A stretch of 64,000 nucleotides of DNA from an uncultured bacterium (lineage in GTDB: Bacteria; Hydrogenedentota; Hydrogenedentia; Hydrogenedentales; CAILVY01), in assembly GCA_937951485.1 (NCBI GenBank), contig CALEDJ010000009.1, positions 84,155 to 148,154 of the forward strand, written 5' to 3'. The notes beneath the pieces were generated by a model that did not search any database, was not told the origin of the DNA, and saw only the letters and a program-made list of their open reading frames with translations. Position numbers and translations under genes: made by a program. Below, in pieces: positions 33,890 to 42,600 of this stretch. Within the stretch, counting starts at the first letter, position 1. Each line of letters starts with the position of its first letter.

Positions 33890-36800
33890 TCATTCTCTCA
33901 TATAGACCTTGATGGGTTGTTCATCACGCAGGTCACCCGGCACAAACACCGTGAATTGCACCGAAGCGGGCGTCTGATCCGCATAAAGCGGCACGACATC
34001 CGGGTTGAAAATGTCGGGTCTGTCATAATACGCGGCGCGCACATTAAACAAATAATGGACATCCCGCCGCCGGAATCGCTGGTCCGGCGCATCGCCCGGA
34101 CACGGCGGATCAACCCCATACACGCCGCCGTCGTCACCCAGGCGGTCCTGCTTACAGCCGCAACGCCCCGGAGTTCGGTTCAGGAAATCGGCGCCGCCGG
34201 CGCGCAACCCGGTGAAATAATCCTCCAGGTTTTTGAGGGGCGTGTAGAGGCGCCCTTCCAGCATGAGAATATCATGGGGGATGCGCAACTTGACCACGTT
34301 GCGCCCGTCAGAGTGCCATGTCAGGCCCTCGGCCACCTTGCGGTTGTCCTCGTACAACTCCCACCAGGCGAGTATTTGGCGCGGGTCCAGGTCGCCGGCA
34401 TGTTCCATGGCGATGGTGAACTCCGCTTCGATGCGTTCGTTGCAGTTTTCCGCCGGTACCAAAGGAATGCGCGTGCTTGCGCCGAAATCGCGCTCGCCGG
34501 GGTCAACGCTCAGGATGTTGCCCGGCTCAGGCAGGATTTTTCTCGGATCACGGTTGTTGTACCAGAAGCGGGCCTGCACCGAGGTGTCGAGCCGCACCAT
34601 CGAATCCGGCACATACCAGATGCGGCTGTCGAGTTGGAAGTAGGGATCACTTTCAAGCACGAAACGATTGGGCAGGGTGTCGCCCGCGGCAACCGCGATG
34701 GGCTGCACATTGCCCGCCTCGTCCGCGCCTGCAATGGTGATCATCAGCAATTCGCCGCCGCGCAATTGGTTGCGCAGCACCTCGTCCAGTGTGGTTCGGT
34801 TATTGTAGCGGTCATAGACCGGCGACGAACGGTCAATGGTCGGACTCTTCGTCCAGGGGCTCCAGTTGGTCAACGCTTGCCACGGGGTGCCTTCAGGAGA
34901 CTGCGGGTTGTCCGCGCGCCACACCCGGAATTGCGCGATCGGCTCGCACGGAAACGCATCCAGCGGCACCTCCGCCCCGGCACGGTCTAATGTCCAGGAA
35001 AACACCGGGTCCGCTGTCAATGTGCCTTCCGGCCCCGAAGTGAACACCGCCTGGGGCAAATACTGCCACCAGAAGGAGAAAAGGTCGGTCTGCGCCACAT
35101 TCCCCGCCAAATCCGCCATCTCAAAATACGTCGGCAGGTGCCAACTGCGACCGCCCTGCCAGGGTACGTCCGCCAGCAGCCATTGCGCTTGCGCACGAAT
35201 GCCGCCCTCGAACCAGGGGAATACGGCTCCGACGATCGGCCCGAAATCAAAAGCGTTCCCGCCCGTTCCGCGCACCCAGGCGCCCGTGCCCGGGGGATAC
35301 GGCAACCCGGCATAGGAACCCAAAGCAGCGACCGTGCTTCCGATTGGGTAATAGTCGGCGGAATCCGGATACCGCCAGACGCCCGCACTCCGCACCGGCG
35401 TCAGCGTATTGGACCAGAATCCGGCGCGCATCACAGGGTACATCATGCCGTCCGGGTCAACCGGCAACGGGTCCACGAAGGGAATGACCACCGTGAATTG
35501 AAGCGGGTTGGGCAGGTTCGGGTTGATGCTCGTGTTAAAGAACACCTGCGGACCTCTGGCGGCCATCGTGCTGTCGAGCGTACCCGCGCTCGACGGCCAC
35601 CGCCCGACGCCGGGCCAGCCCGGCACGTAGGGTCCGCGGTCTGGCGGCGCACTATAGATATCCAGGTCGGTGCTGGAATCGAAAAGATACGCCGCGGCGC
35701 GGCTGTTCGCCGTCCACAGACTGCCCGTCAACCCCACATCCAGCACCGGCGGCGTCGTATCAATTACAAAGTACGACGACTGCCGCGCCGCAGGCGTGGA
35801 CGGCACATTCTCCACGGAGAATACCCGGTCGCCGAGAATCACCTGCACCAGCGCCAATCCGTCCAGGCACCAATAGCCATTACCGACCGGGATGAAAGGC
35901 CCGGGCGTGGTGAACTGCGCCCGTAATCTTCCGGGCGGGCTGAATTCGGTATCGTCGGCAATAAACACCTCCGGCAATAACGTGGTGCCTCGCAGCCACT
36001 CCGGACGAAGCGCAAGTTGCGGAACTCCTGTGATTGCGCCCGCAAAATCCACCTCCACATTAAATGTGCGGCCCACGCCGACGTATCGCCCGTCCGGCGG
36101 CCGGAAAATCACCGGGCTTGCCCGCACCCCGGTAATTGCCGAAATATAACCGCCGCTGCCGCCGTCGTTCAGGCATATGTCATCCAAATGGAACTCCGTG
36201 CCATTAAACCGCGAAACGAGCGCGGCGGTGAAGCGTACCCACGCGTTGCCGGGCGTTGTAACGGTGCCGCGCAGATCAACATCCACCCGACTATACTCGC
36301 CGACAACAAAGAATGTCTTCCCTTCATTCGCGGCTTCATCCTGGTCAAACGTCGCGTTCTCCGAGAAGGACCAATGCTTCACGCCCGCGAAATAGAACTC
36401 GAAATCTTCAGCGTCCAGCGGATCGCCGGTAACTTTCAGATGGAAAGACAACGATACCGGGAACCGCACAGAAACCTCCTGGGACAAATCACCCCCGCCG
36501 GACATCAACAGCGGCTTGTCGCCAAATCGCGCAAAGCGGGTGGTGCCGCAGGCATCTGCATCGGGGTCATCCACGATGATTCTGACAGGAAGGTCTGCGG
36601 GGAACTCGTTCCAGCCCGCCCCCAGCGGTTCATCTTCGAAACCGCCGTTCTCGAAACCCTGCACGGTTCCCACGCCGGAAACCGTATCCAGCGTCACGTC
36701 ATCGAGGATGAAAATCGCGCCTTCCGGTCCGCGGCGCGTGTGCGCCGTGAATTCGATTTCCTTGTCGCCCTGCGCCCACACGCCCGGAATGATGACCGTG

Positions 36801-39043
36801 ACTTCGGTGCAGTCGTCAAAATTGCCGCCGATGGGAGCGCAGATAACCCCACCGTCGGAATTACACACCACCGACCCGTCGCCCCATATGCGTATCAATT
36901 CATCGCCTGCGAGGTTCGCTGCCAGATAATCCGATGCATTCTCGCGCTCGATTTTCACTTGGAAAGTCAGTTGGACGGCGTCGCCGCTGAAGCGCGCCGA
37001 ATTGGGTTCACTCACCACGCGGCCCGGGCCGTGCGGCCCGATGATCGGCGACCCGGCCGGAAGAGGCTCCCACATTGTAAGGTCCGGACCGTCGAAATCA
37101 CCGTTCTGTACGTTGTTGACCAGCGGGCAACTGCCGCGCGCGGCATAGCAGACATCGTCCACGTAGAACACCGTGCCGCCGGAACTGCGCGAAATAAACT
37201 GAACCCTTGTGGTTCGCGCAGGCGTGGGTGGCACGCCAAGATGCAGGCGCACCTCCCGGAATTCGGGACCATACACGGTCCCGGCGTCCATGTCGGGCGT
37301 AGTCCAGGGCGCCAAAGACGCCCATGTGCCGTCCGGATTCACCAGGAAGACCGGCTGACCGTAAATCCATGCAGTGAACCCATCGCCGGGAACGGCAGCG
37401 GGATTCTCGATCATCAGCGAGAAGACCAGTTCCGTCGGCATGGGCGCCGCCGTGAAACGCGCCACCCAGTCGCCCGCTATCGCATCGGGGTCCTCGCGGA
37501 TGATGTGCGAAACCATGCGGTCATCTTCGTCATGGAACCAGCCCGTCGGTCCCGCCTCGAAGCCGCCATTGTCCACAGCCTCACCCGTCAGTCCTGTGAT
37601 GCTCACACTGTCCACATGGAATGTGGTATGCACCGGCAACGCCGGGTTGTACTGGTAGGAAAACTTGATTTCATACTGTTTGCCGCCGAATGATCCCGGC
37701 AAATTCCATACAAATTCCATGTCGGTGTCCGGAAGAATCAGCGGGGGAAAACTGGTCGGCGGCGGACCTGACAGCGGGATCGGCGCACCTGTGCTCGGTA
37801 TTTCCAGGCGTATCACATAAGAGCCGTCTTCAATCAAATCAAAGCGGAGTGCTTCACCCGCCACAGGGTCCTTGACTTTGACATGGAACCGGAGTTCATA
37901 TTCGTACTCATCCTGACGCGGCAGGCCGAAGCGGATCGCACGGTTGTAGGGCGGGTCATAGGGGATGATCAAGTCGGTGCGGCCCTTCCAGCCGCCGAGG
38001 TTTTCGTCCGCCAGCAGGTTGGCGCCGCCGCTTTCCACATCCGCGACAATGAAGCGCGTGCCGCCCGGCGCGGACGCCTCAAACTCAATCTGCTCCGTGC
38101 CAACGGGCAACGGGATCGTTGGCTGAACGTTGTTGAGAGGCGGTGGCAGAAAATATGTGCTGTCTGCTCCGCCGAAGGTTCTCAAAGGAGGCCCAAGCGG
38201 ATTCCCATCCCTGTCCTGCGCCCACACCTGCAAGGTATCTCCCGGCGCCGGGGTCGGGGGATCGCCGGGGCGGTCAATGCCCAGTTTGAAATCCAGGTTC
38301 GACCCCAGCGGTGCGGTATTTTTGCCCGGCTCCAAGGGGGGATCCTTTTCCGAGAATGCCATGAAACCGTCGGGACTGAGTTTCATCGGCCCCGTGTTGT
38401 AGCGCAATTCCTGCGGCCACTCGTCGCCCCCGCCGGGTACAGCCAGAAAAACCTGCTGTCTCAGGTAAATCTCATCCATCCCCATGCCCGGCACGGGCAC
38501 ATTCCGCTGTTGGAGCGCTTGCGTGGGGTCCAGCCCCATGACAGAGAAACCCTGCGCTATGGTCTCGTCGAGGTCCTCCACGGGGCGGCCGCGGAAACGG
38601 CCATACCATTCGCCGTCGCGTGCATTGGCGGCATCCTGCGTGATGATTCCATCCGCCGGATCCTCCACCCACGCTTCATGGCCTTCTTCAAAATCGGGAT
38701 TCTCCAGCACGCATGGATTGCCCTGCGCCCCGGCGAAGCCCGCCAGCAGCATCAGCCCAAGACTTACGCACCATCCGATGACCCGCGCGAATGCGGAATG
38801 CGGCGTTCCGAATGCGGCATGCGGCATGCGGCATGCGGCATGACGGCGCGGTGGTTTGTTGCCTGCGCCGGACAGGCTGAAGCCTGTACTCCAGAACTTC
38901 CGCAGGCAAGAGCCTGTACTCCGGAACTCCGATCCTGGCGATCCCGGGACCGCGAACGTAGCGCTCGCAAGCGGCGCAGGCGTCCCGCCTGCGCCGGCGA
39001 CACAAGTGGCCCGCTTGCGCCGCGCTATGTTTCTGCCCTGCAT
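33890..39043 (-). CDS. 1717-residue exported multi-module protein with repeat-derived N-terminus
   Basis: The ATG at 39043 has a strong GGAGG ribosome site. Residues 1-9 (MQGRNIARR) are basic, but a hydrophobic signal-peptide core appears only at about 88-104 (VIGWCVSLGLMLLAGFAG). The 77 residues between are translated dispersed repeats. An in-frame ATG at residue 73 (38827) could serve as start but has no ribosome site. The mature part has at least four similar modules that begin NPDFEEGHEAW (about 116), NGGFEAGPTGW (488), NGDFDGPDLTMW (640) and NGGFEDEPLGAGW (795), probably jelly-roll carbohydrate-binding-like folds. Ig/cadherin-like strands and a long beta-rich C-terminus follow. No catalytic motif was recognised. 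Its place after the pseudopilin genes suggests a partner or substrate of the pilus-like machine. Confidence 0.75.
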   Translation of the reverse strand: MQGRNIARRKRATCVAGAGGTPAPLASATFAVPGSPGSEFRSTGSCLRKFWSTGFSLSGAGNKPPRRHAACRMPHAAFGTPHSAFARVIGWCVSLGLMLLAGFAGAQGNPCVLENPDFEEGHEAWVEDPADGIITQDAANARDGEWYGRFRGRPVEDLDETIAQGFSVMGLDPTQALQQRNVPVPGMGMDEIYLRQQVFLAVPGGGDEWPQELRYNTGPMKLSPDGFMAFSEKDPPLEPGKNTAPLGSNLDFKLGIDRPGDPPTPAPGDTLQVWAQDRDGNPLGPPLRTFGGADSTYFLPPPLNNVQPTIPLPVGTEQIEFEASAPGGTRFIVADVESGGANLLADENLGGWKGRTDLIIPYDPPYNRAIRFGLPRQDEYEYELRFHVKVKDPVAGEALRFDLIEDGSYVIRLEIPSTGAPIPLSGPPPTSFPPLILPDTDMEFVWNLPGSFGGKQYEIKFSYQYNPALPVHTTFHVDSVSITGLTGEAVDNGGFEAGPTGWFHDEDDRMVSHIIREDPDAIAGDWVARFTAAPMPTELVFSLMIENPAAVPGDGFTAWIYGQPVFLVNPDGTWASLAPWTTPDMDAGTVYGPEFREVRLHLGVPPTPARTTRVQFISRSSGGTVFYVDDVCYAARGSCPLVNNVQNGDFDGPDLTMWEPLPAGSPIIGPHGPGRVVSEPNSARFSGDAVQLTFQVKIERENASDYLAANLAGDELIRIWGDGSVVCNSDGGVICAPIGGNFDDCTEVTVIIPGVWAQGDKEIEFTAHTRRGPEGAIFILDDVTLDTVSGVGTVQGFENGGFEDEPLGAGWNEFPADLPVRIIVDDPDADACGTTRFARFGDKPLLMSGGGDLSQEVSVRFPVSLSFHLKVTGDPLDAEDFEFYFAGVKHWSFSENATFDQDEAANEGKTFFVVGEYSRVDVDLRGTVTTPGNAWVRFTAALVSRFNGTEFHLDDICLNDGGSGGYISAITGVRASPVIFRPPDGRYVGVGRTFNVEVDFAGAITGVPQLALRPEWLRGTTLLPEVFIADDTEFSPPGRLRAQFTTPGPFIPVGNGYWCLDGLALVQVILGDRVFSVENVPSTPAARQSSYFVIDTTPPVLDVGLTGSLWTANSRAAAYLFDSSTDLDIYSAPPDRGPYVPGWPGVGRWPSSAGTLDSTMAARGPQVFFNTSINPNLPNPLQFTVVIPFVDPLPVDPDGMMYPVMRAGFWSNTLTPVRSAGVWRYPDSADYYPIGSTVAALGSYAGLPYPPGTGAWVRGTGGNAFDFGPIVGAVFPWFEGGIRAQAQWLLADVPWQGGRSWHLPTYFEMADLAGNVAQTDLFSFWWQYLPQAVFTSGPEGTLTADPVFSWTLDRAGAEVPLDAFPCEPIAQFRVWRADNPQSPEGTPWQALTNWSPWTKSPTIDRSSPVYDRYNNRTTLDEVLRNQLRGGELLMITIAGADEAGNVQPIAVAAGDTLPNRFVLESDPYFQLDSRIWYVPDSMVRLDTSVQARFWYNNRDPRKILPEPGNILSVDPGERDFGASTRIPLVPAENCNERIEAEFTIAMEHAGDLDPRQILAWWELYEDNRKVAEGLTWHSDGRNVVKLRIPHDILMLEGRLYTPLKNLEDYFTGLRAGGADFLNRTPGRCGCKQDRLGDDGGVYGVDPPCPGDAPDQRFRRRDVHYLFNVRAAYYDRPDIFNPDVVPLYADQTPASVQFTVFVPGDLRDEQPIKVYMRE
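38789..38844. repeat. Eight-unit heptamer array inside a coding region
   Basis: Eight 7-base units: GAATGCG, GAATGCG, GCGTTCC, GAATGCG, three GCATGCG and GCATGAC. They encode the stretch HAACRMPHAAF...PHSAF of the 1717-residue protein. The array ends exactly where the signal-peptide sequence begins. Confidence 0.8.
38871..38930. repeat. Two adjacent AGGCTGAAGCCT-type units
   Basis: GACAGGCTGAAGCCTGTACT then CCAGAACT (38871-38898), and a variant with CGCAGGCAAGAGCCTGTACT then CCGGAACTCC (38901-38930). Both are read in frame as part of the N-terminus of the 1717-residue protein. Confidence 0.75.
38946..38995. repeat. GCGAACGT..CGCTCGC unit plus a GGCGCAGGCG hairpin
   Basis: GGGACCGCGAACGT then AGCGCTCGCA (38946-38969) matches 13257-13280. 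It is followed by GGCGCAGGCG...CGCCTGCGCC (38973-38995), a 10-bp stem with a three-base loop. Confidence 0.7.
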
Positions 39044-39047
39044 GATA

Positions 39048-39203
39048 CTACCTCCTCCTCATCGGCACGCGACGAAACCCGGCGACGCGGCCGCCCCCGG
39101 CCGTTGCGTCGCAGACAGCCCCCTGCGCAGCGCATCGCGCCGGATGATGCCGGCAATGCCCCAAGTGCCGCTTCGCAGGTCGGTTCCGCCGCGTTTCCCT
39201 CAT
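39048..39203 (-). CDS. Possible small Arg-rich leader gene
   Basis: Fifty-one codons from ATG at 39203, which is preceded by GGAGG at five bases, to TAG at 39048. The last codons (ATGAGGAGG AGGTAG) also form the ribosome site of the 1717-residue protein gene, whose ATG is four bases beyond the stop, so translation could be coupled. The peptide (MRETRRNRPAKRHLG ... FRRVPMRRR) is rich in Arg, His and Cys and resembles no family I know. It may be a leader or a chance frame; only the ribosome site and the spacing support it. Confidence 0.35.
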   Translation of the reverse strand: MRETRRNRPAKRHLGHCRHHPARCAAQGAVCDATAGGGRVAGFRRVPMRRR

Positions 39204-39353
39204 GAAAACCTCCATACCATTCATTGTCACAGGCAGTATATATTAATGCAATCCTGCATCGCGTGTCGTCCGCTGTCACCCTCACCTGATTGTATCTTTT
39301 TTGGCCGTTCTTTGCGTCCTTGCTGTCCTTATGTACGCGAGCCTGCGCTCCGG

Positions 39354-39380
39354 TTCTGGAGTACAGGCTTCAGCCTGTCC
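39354..39380. repeat. Dispersed AGGCTTCAGCCT repeat
   Basis: TTCTGGAGTAC followed by AGGCTTCAGCCTGTCC. It matches 61830-61854 in the same orientation and 38871-38898 and 13289-13314 in the other. Confidence 0.8.
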
Positions 39381-39408
39381 CATGCAGGAGTGTCGCCTTC
39401 GCTATATC

Positions 39409-39489
39409 GTCGGACCAGTCGGACCGGTCGGACCGGTCGGACATGTCGGACCAGTCGGACGTGTCGGACGTGTCGGATATGTCGGGCCA
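39409..39489. repeat. Nine tandem 9-bp units GTCGGACNN
   Basis: Nine perfectly phased units starting GTCGG, with the last two positions varying (CA, CG, CG, AT, CA, GT, GT, then GTCGGATAT and GTCGGGCCA). There is no spacer, so it is not a CRISPR array. Confidence 0.9.
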
Positions 39490-39522
39490 TTGTCTTCGGC
39501 AATACTTCCAAATCAACTTCTA

Positions 39523-39669
39523 CACTCCGCATTCCGCGTTCCACACTCCGCGTTCCGCGTTGCGCGTTGCGCATTCCGCATTCCGCGTTCCGCGTTCCAC
39601 ATTCCGCGTTCCGCACTCCGCGTTCCGCGTTCCGCGTTCCGCGTTCCGCATTCCGCATTCCGCATTCTA
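39523..39669. repeat. Twenty-one tandem heptamers C(A/G)(T/C)TCCG
   Basis: 147 bases divide into exactly 21 seven-base units with no insertion: CATTCCG, CGTTCCG, CACTCCG, CGTTGCG and close variants. The last unit (CATTCTA, 39663-39669) contains the TAG stop codon of the giant pseudopilin gene on the other strand. Confidence 0.92.
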
Positions 39670-42600
39670 CCTCATGGCTGCTTCGTCGGCGCGGGCAGCG
39701 GGCGCGCGACGCTCGTAAACGAGCCGTGTTTTCGTTTCGGCCGTGGTGATGAACTCCTCGTTGCTGCGGTAATTGATGAATCCATCGCCGTTGAGGTCCA
39801 CGCCGTAGCCGGCCTGGACGGTGGCGATAATCTCAAAAACGTCCGACCGCACGGTGATGAGGTTGACGATTTGGCTGAATCGGCGCAGCACCTGGTCAAA
39901 GCGTTCCCGCGGGTCATCTTCGTTGCTCAATGGGTAGATCGGGCTGATGCCGCCTTCGGGAATGAATCCGTTTTCGCTCAGCAGTTCGGTGACGCTTTTG
40001 TAATAGCGCCCATCAGGATGCTCCGGACGGCCCGCCATGATCTGCGCCGCAAGCCGCATCGCCGCAATGCCGGTGTCTCCTGGATCGGCCAGTAGGTCCA
40101 GGAATTCCGTTGTATTGCGCGTGGGCGGCACGGCTCGGCCACCAACGAATGCCGACGGCGGCGGCAGCGGGGTGGTCACCGGCCCACTGGGCAAACCGAT
40201 GTCGTCGGTCGGGCCGATGGCGCCGCCGATGATATTGCCCGTTCTCGGGTCGCGGACCGATTCCAGCGCGCGTACGACGCCCGGCAAGCCCATGATCGGG
40301 TTGAAAAACTGATATCGCGCACCCACTTCCACCAGGTGGTTTTCGGCGGTGTTGATGTTGATTTTACCGGGAACGCGCTTGCGCGGGGTGAGGACGATAT
40401 GGGTCAGCACGGCGACGTCGCCGGGAAGACCCACATTGCGCACGCGCAGCGCCAGGAAATTGTTTGTGACGCGGACGGTGCGCGGAAGCCAGGTTCCGGA
40501 CCCGGTGTCGCCGTAGGGGATCAGCCCGTCCGGGCGCGGCTCGTAACGAAGCGGCGGCATCCAGAGCGGGGGCGGCGTCAGCCCCGCCACGCTGCCGGCC
40601 CCGCCCAGGCCCTGCGCCTGTGTCGGGTCGGTGATCACTTCCAGCGCAAGCGCCGGGCGGAACGGCCCGGCGGGACTGTCGCTCTTCAACAATCCCCGGA
40701 TCACAAAATCGGCATCGCCCTGCCACAACATGGAAGAAACCTGCTGCAACTGTTCGCGCATTTTCGGGATAAATGTGCCGACGTAGAGGTAGTAATCGCC
40801 GTTTTCGAGTCCGGTTTCCGCGTCCCACGTGAACAGCGCCTCCGGCGCGACAGGCTCATTGGGCCGCCCTTCCACGCCGATGCGCGCCTCGCTCACATAC
40901 ATCGCCGCGCGCCGCGCCAGCGGCCACCTCTCCGCCAATTGCGCGGGGGTCAATGGCCCAAACAGGCGCACAGTGTTGAAAAGGTAATCGGTGTCGAACA
41001 GATAGCGGCGGTCGAAGATGACCCCCGGCAGTGAAAAACCGTCGGGGAACGGGGGCAGCCCCACCTGGTTGACATCGCCCGGCAATTCAAAGAGATAGAC
41101 CGGCGCCCACAGCGCCGGCGCGCGCCAGACCCCGCTTTCACGACGCCATTGCAACAATTCGTTCAGGCTTGGGGAAGAAGCAACATAACGCGGGTCGGGC
41201 CGGATCGGGATGTATCTTGCCTCGGCCACGGTCAGCACCACGGAATCCTGGGTGGCGGATCCGGTCAGTGTTTGCCACACCGCATCCGGCATCGGGTCGC
41301 TCTGACGCGCCATCAGCGCCCCGCGCAGGGGCGTCGCCTGGAACGCCAGCGGCGTGTTGCTCGATTCATCATAGCCCCCCTGGACGAAGGCCATATTCGG
41401 ATTCCACCCTGTTTGCAGGAAACGACGTTCCTGCAAAAACCCCGCCGCGAAGGTATTGAACAGGGTGTGTTTGTGCGAGAAGAGCGGCAGGCGCGCAATG
41501 TCACCCGTTTCGATCGGCGCGTTGGGGAACAATACCCGCGCAATCGCCCAGTCCTGATTCGGGTGGGACTGCGTTTGGCGATTCGGCGTTTCCGTCGGAT
41601 ACTCGAATCTGAACCAGGGATTGTCATAAGCGTCGAATTGGCCATAAGGCCGATCGGACGGACGCCCCGGCAGGTCCACCCTCAGTTCCGGCCCGACCAC
41701 CCGCGCCAGGTCGGGCGGATTTTCCGCAACGCGCGCGGCGAAATTCATGCGCAGCGGAGAAGCAAAGAACGCATGCCGCTGCAGTCTGTTTACGTCACGG
41801 GACAATCTCGCTTCAAAACTCGTGAAGCGGTTGAAATTGCCGATCTCAAGAACCGCATTCAGCCCCGCTTCCGGTGTAAGTATTTCCAGGAAAACGCTCA
41901 TGCTGTCCGCCCAGTCGTCGTAGTTGCCGTCGGTGGGGGTCCAGCGGTTTGCGGTGCCGAAGCGGTCGCCCGTGTGAAGCGGGTGCTTGCGCTCCAGCGA
42001 GCGGTAGAAGTCCAGGCCCATGTGGTCCGGCAGCCACAGCCGCGGATAATCGGGGTGCAGACCGACGGGATTGCCCGCCGAATCGGCGTACGGCGTAGGC
42101 AATACGTCATCCACGGTGCGGTTGATCACGTCATACTCGCGGTAGGTCACCCGGTCCGCCACGCGGCCCTGCTCCGCCGGTCCCTCGTACAAGGTCACGA
42201 TCACGTTGTCGCCGGGGTTCCAGCGCCGCTCCACAAACGCCTTCCACTCCAGCGGGTCCTCGTCCGTGCCCAGATACCGCGCATCGTACAGGCTCCCGTC
42301 CTGCCGCGCATCACCCATGCGCCATAAGCGCCCCGCCGCCGCCGCCAACGCCGTGTTAATCCCCTTCGGACCATGCACCGGCCGCACGCTGATGCCGGTC
42401 ACCTCGCACACGGTCCCCGGAGCGGCGATGATGTAGAGGGTTGCTTCATCAGTCGCATCACAAGTGAGGGTCTCTCGGTAAATGCCCGGCGCCGTGCGCC
42501 ACAGACCGGTATTGCCAAGTCCCCCGACCGTGTCCCCCAGGCGTACCTGCACCGCACCCGGGTTTACAGGTCCATCCAACGTAAATGTGACCAGATACTT

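Larger units (their letters stand above)
39204..39666. other. Repeat-filled intergenic region
   Basis: No convincing gene is seen. A minus-strand TATACT (39235-39240) may be the -10 box for the downstream gene. From 39316 to 39669 it holds the 9-bp pair, the AGGCTTCAGCCT unit, a nine-copy 9-bp array and a 21-copy heptamer array. Confidence 0.65.

Noticed and set aside
39409..39669. Possible CRISPR array
   Set aside because: Units of 9 and 7 bases are contiguous with no spacers and no cas genes are near.
39301..40095. 264-codon plus-strand frame starting in the repeat region
   Set aside because: Its first half is translated tandem repeats and the second half is antisense to the giant gene.
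41149..42327. 392-codon frame (and others at 43528-45105 and 45397-46527) opposite the giant pseudopilin gene
   Set aside because: Shadows of a long GC-rich gene; no domain, signal or start site.
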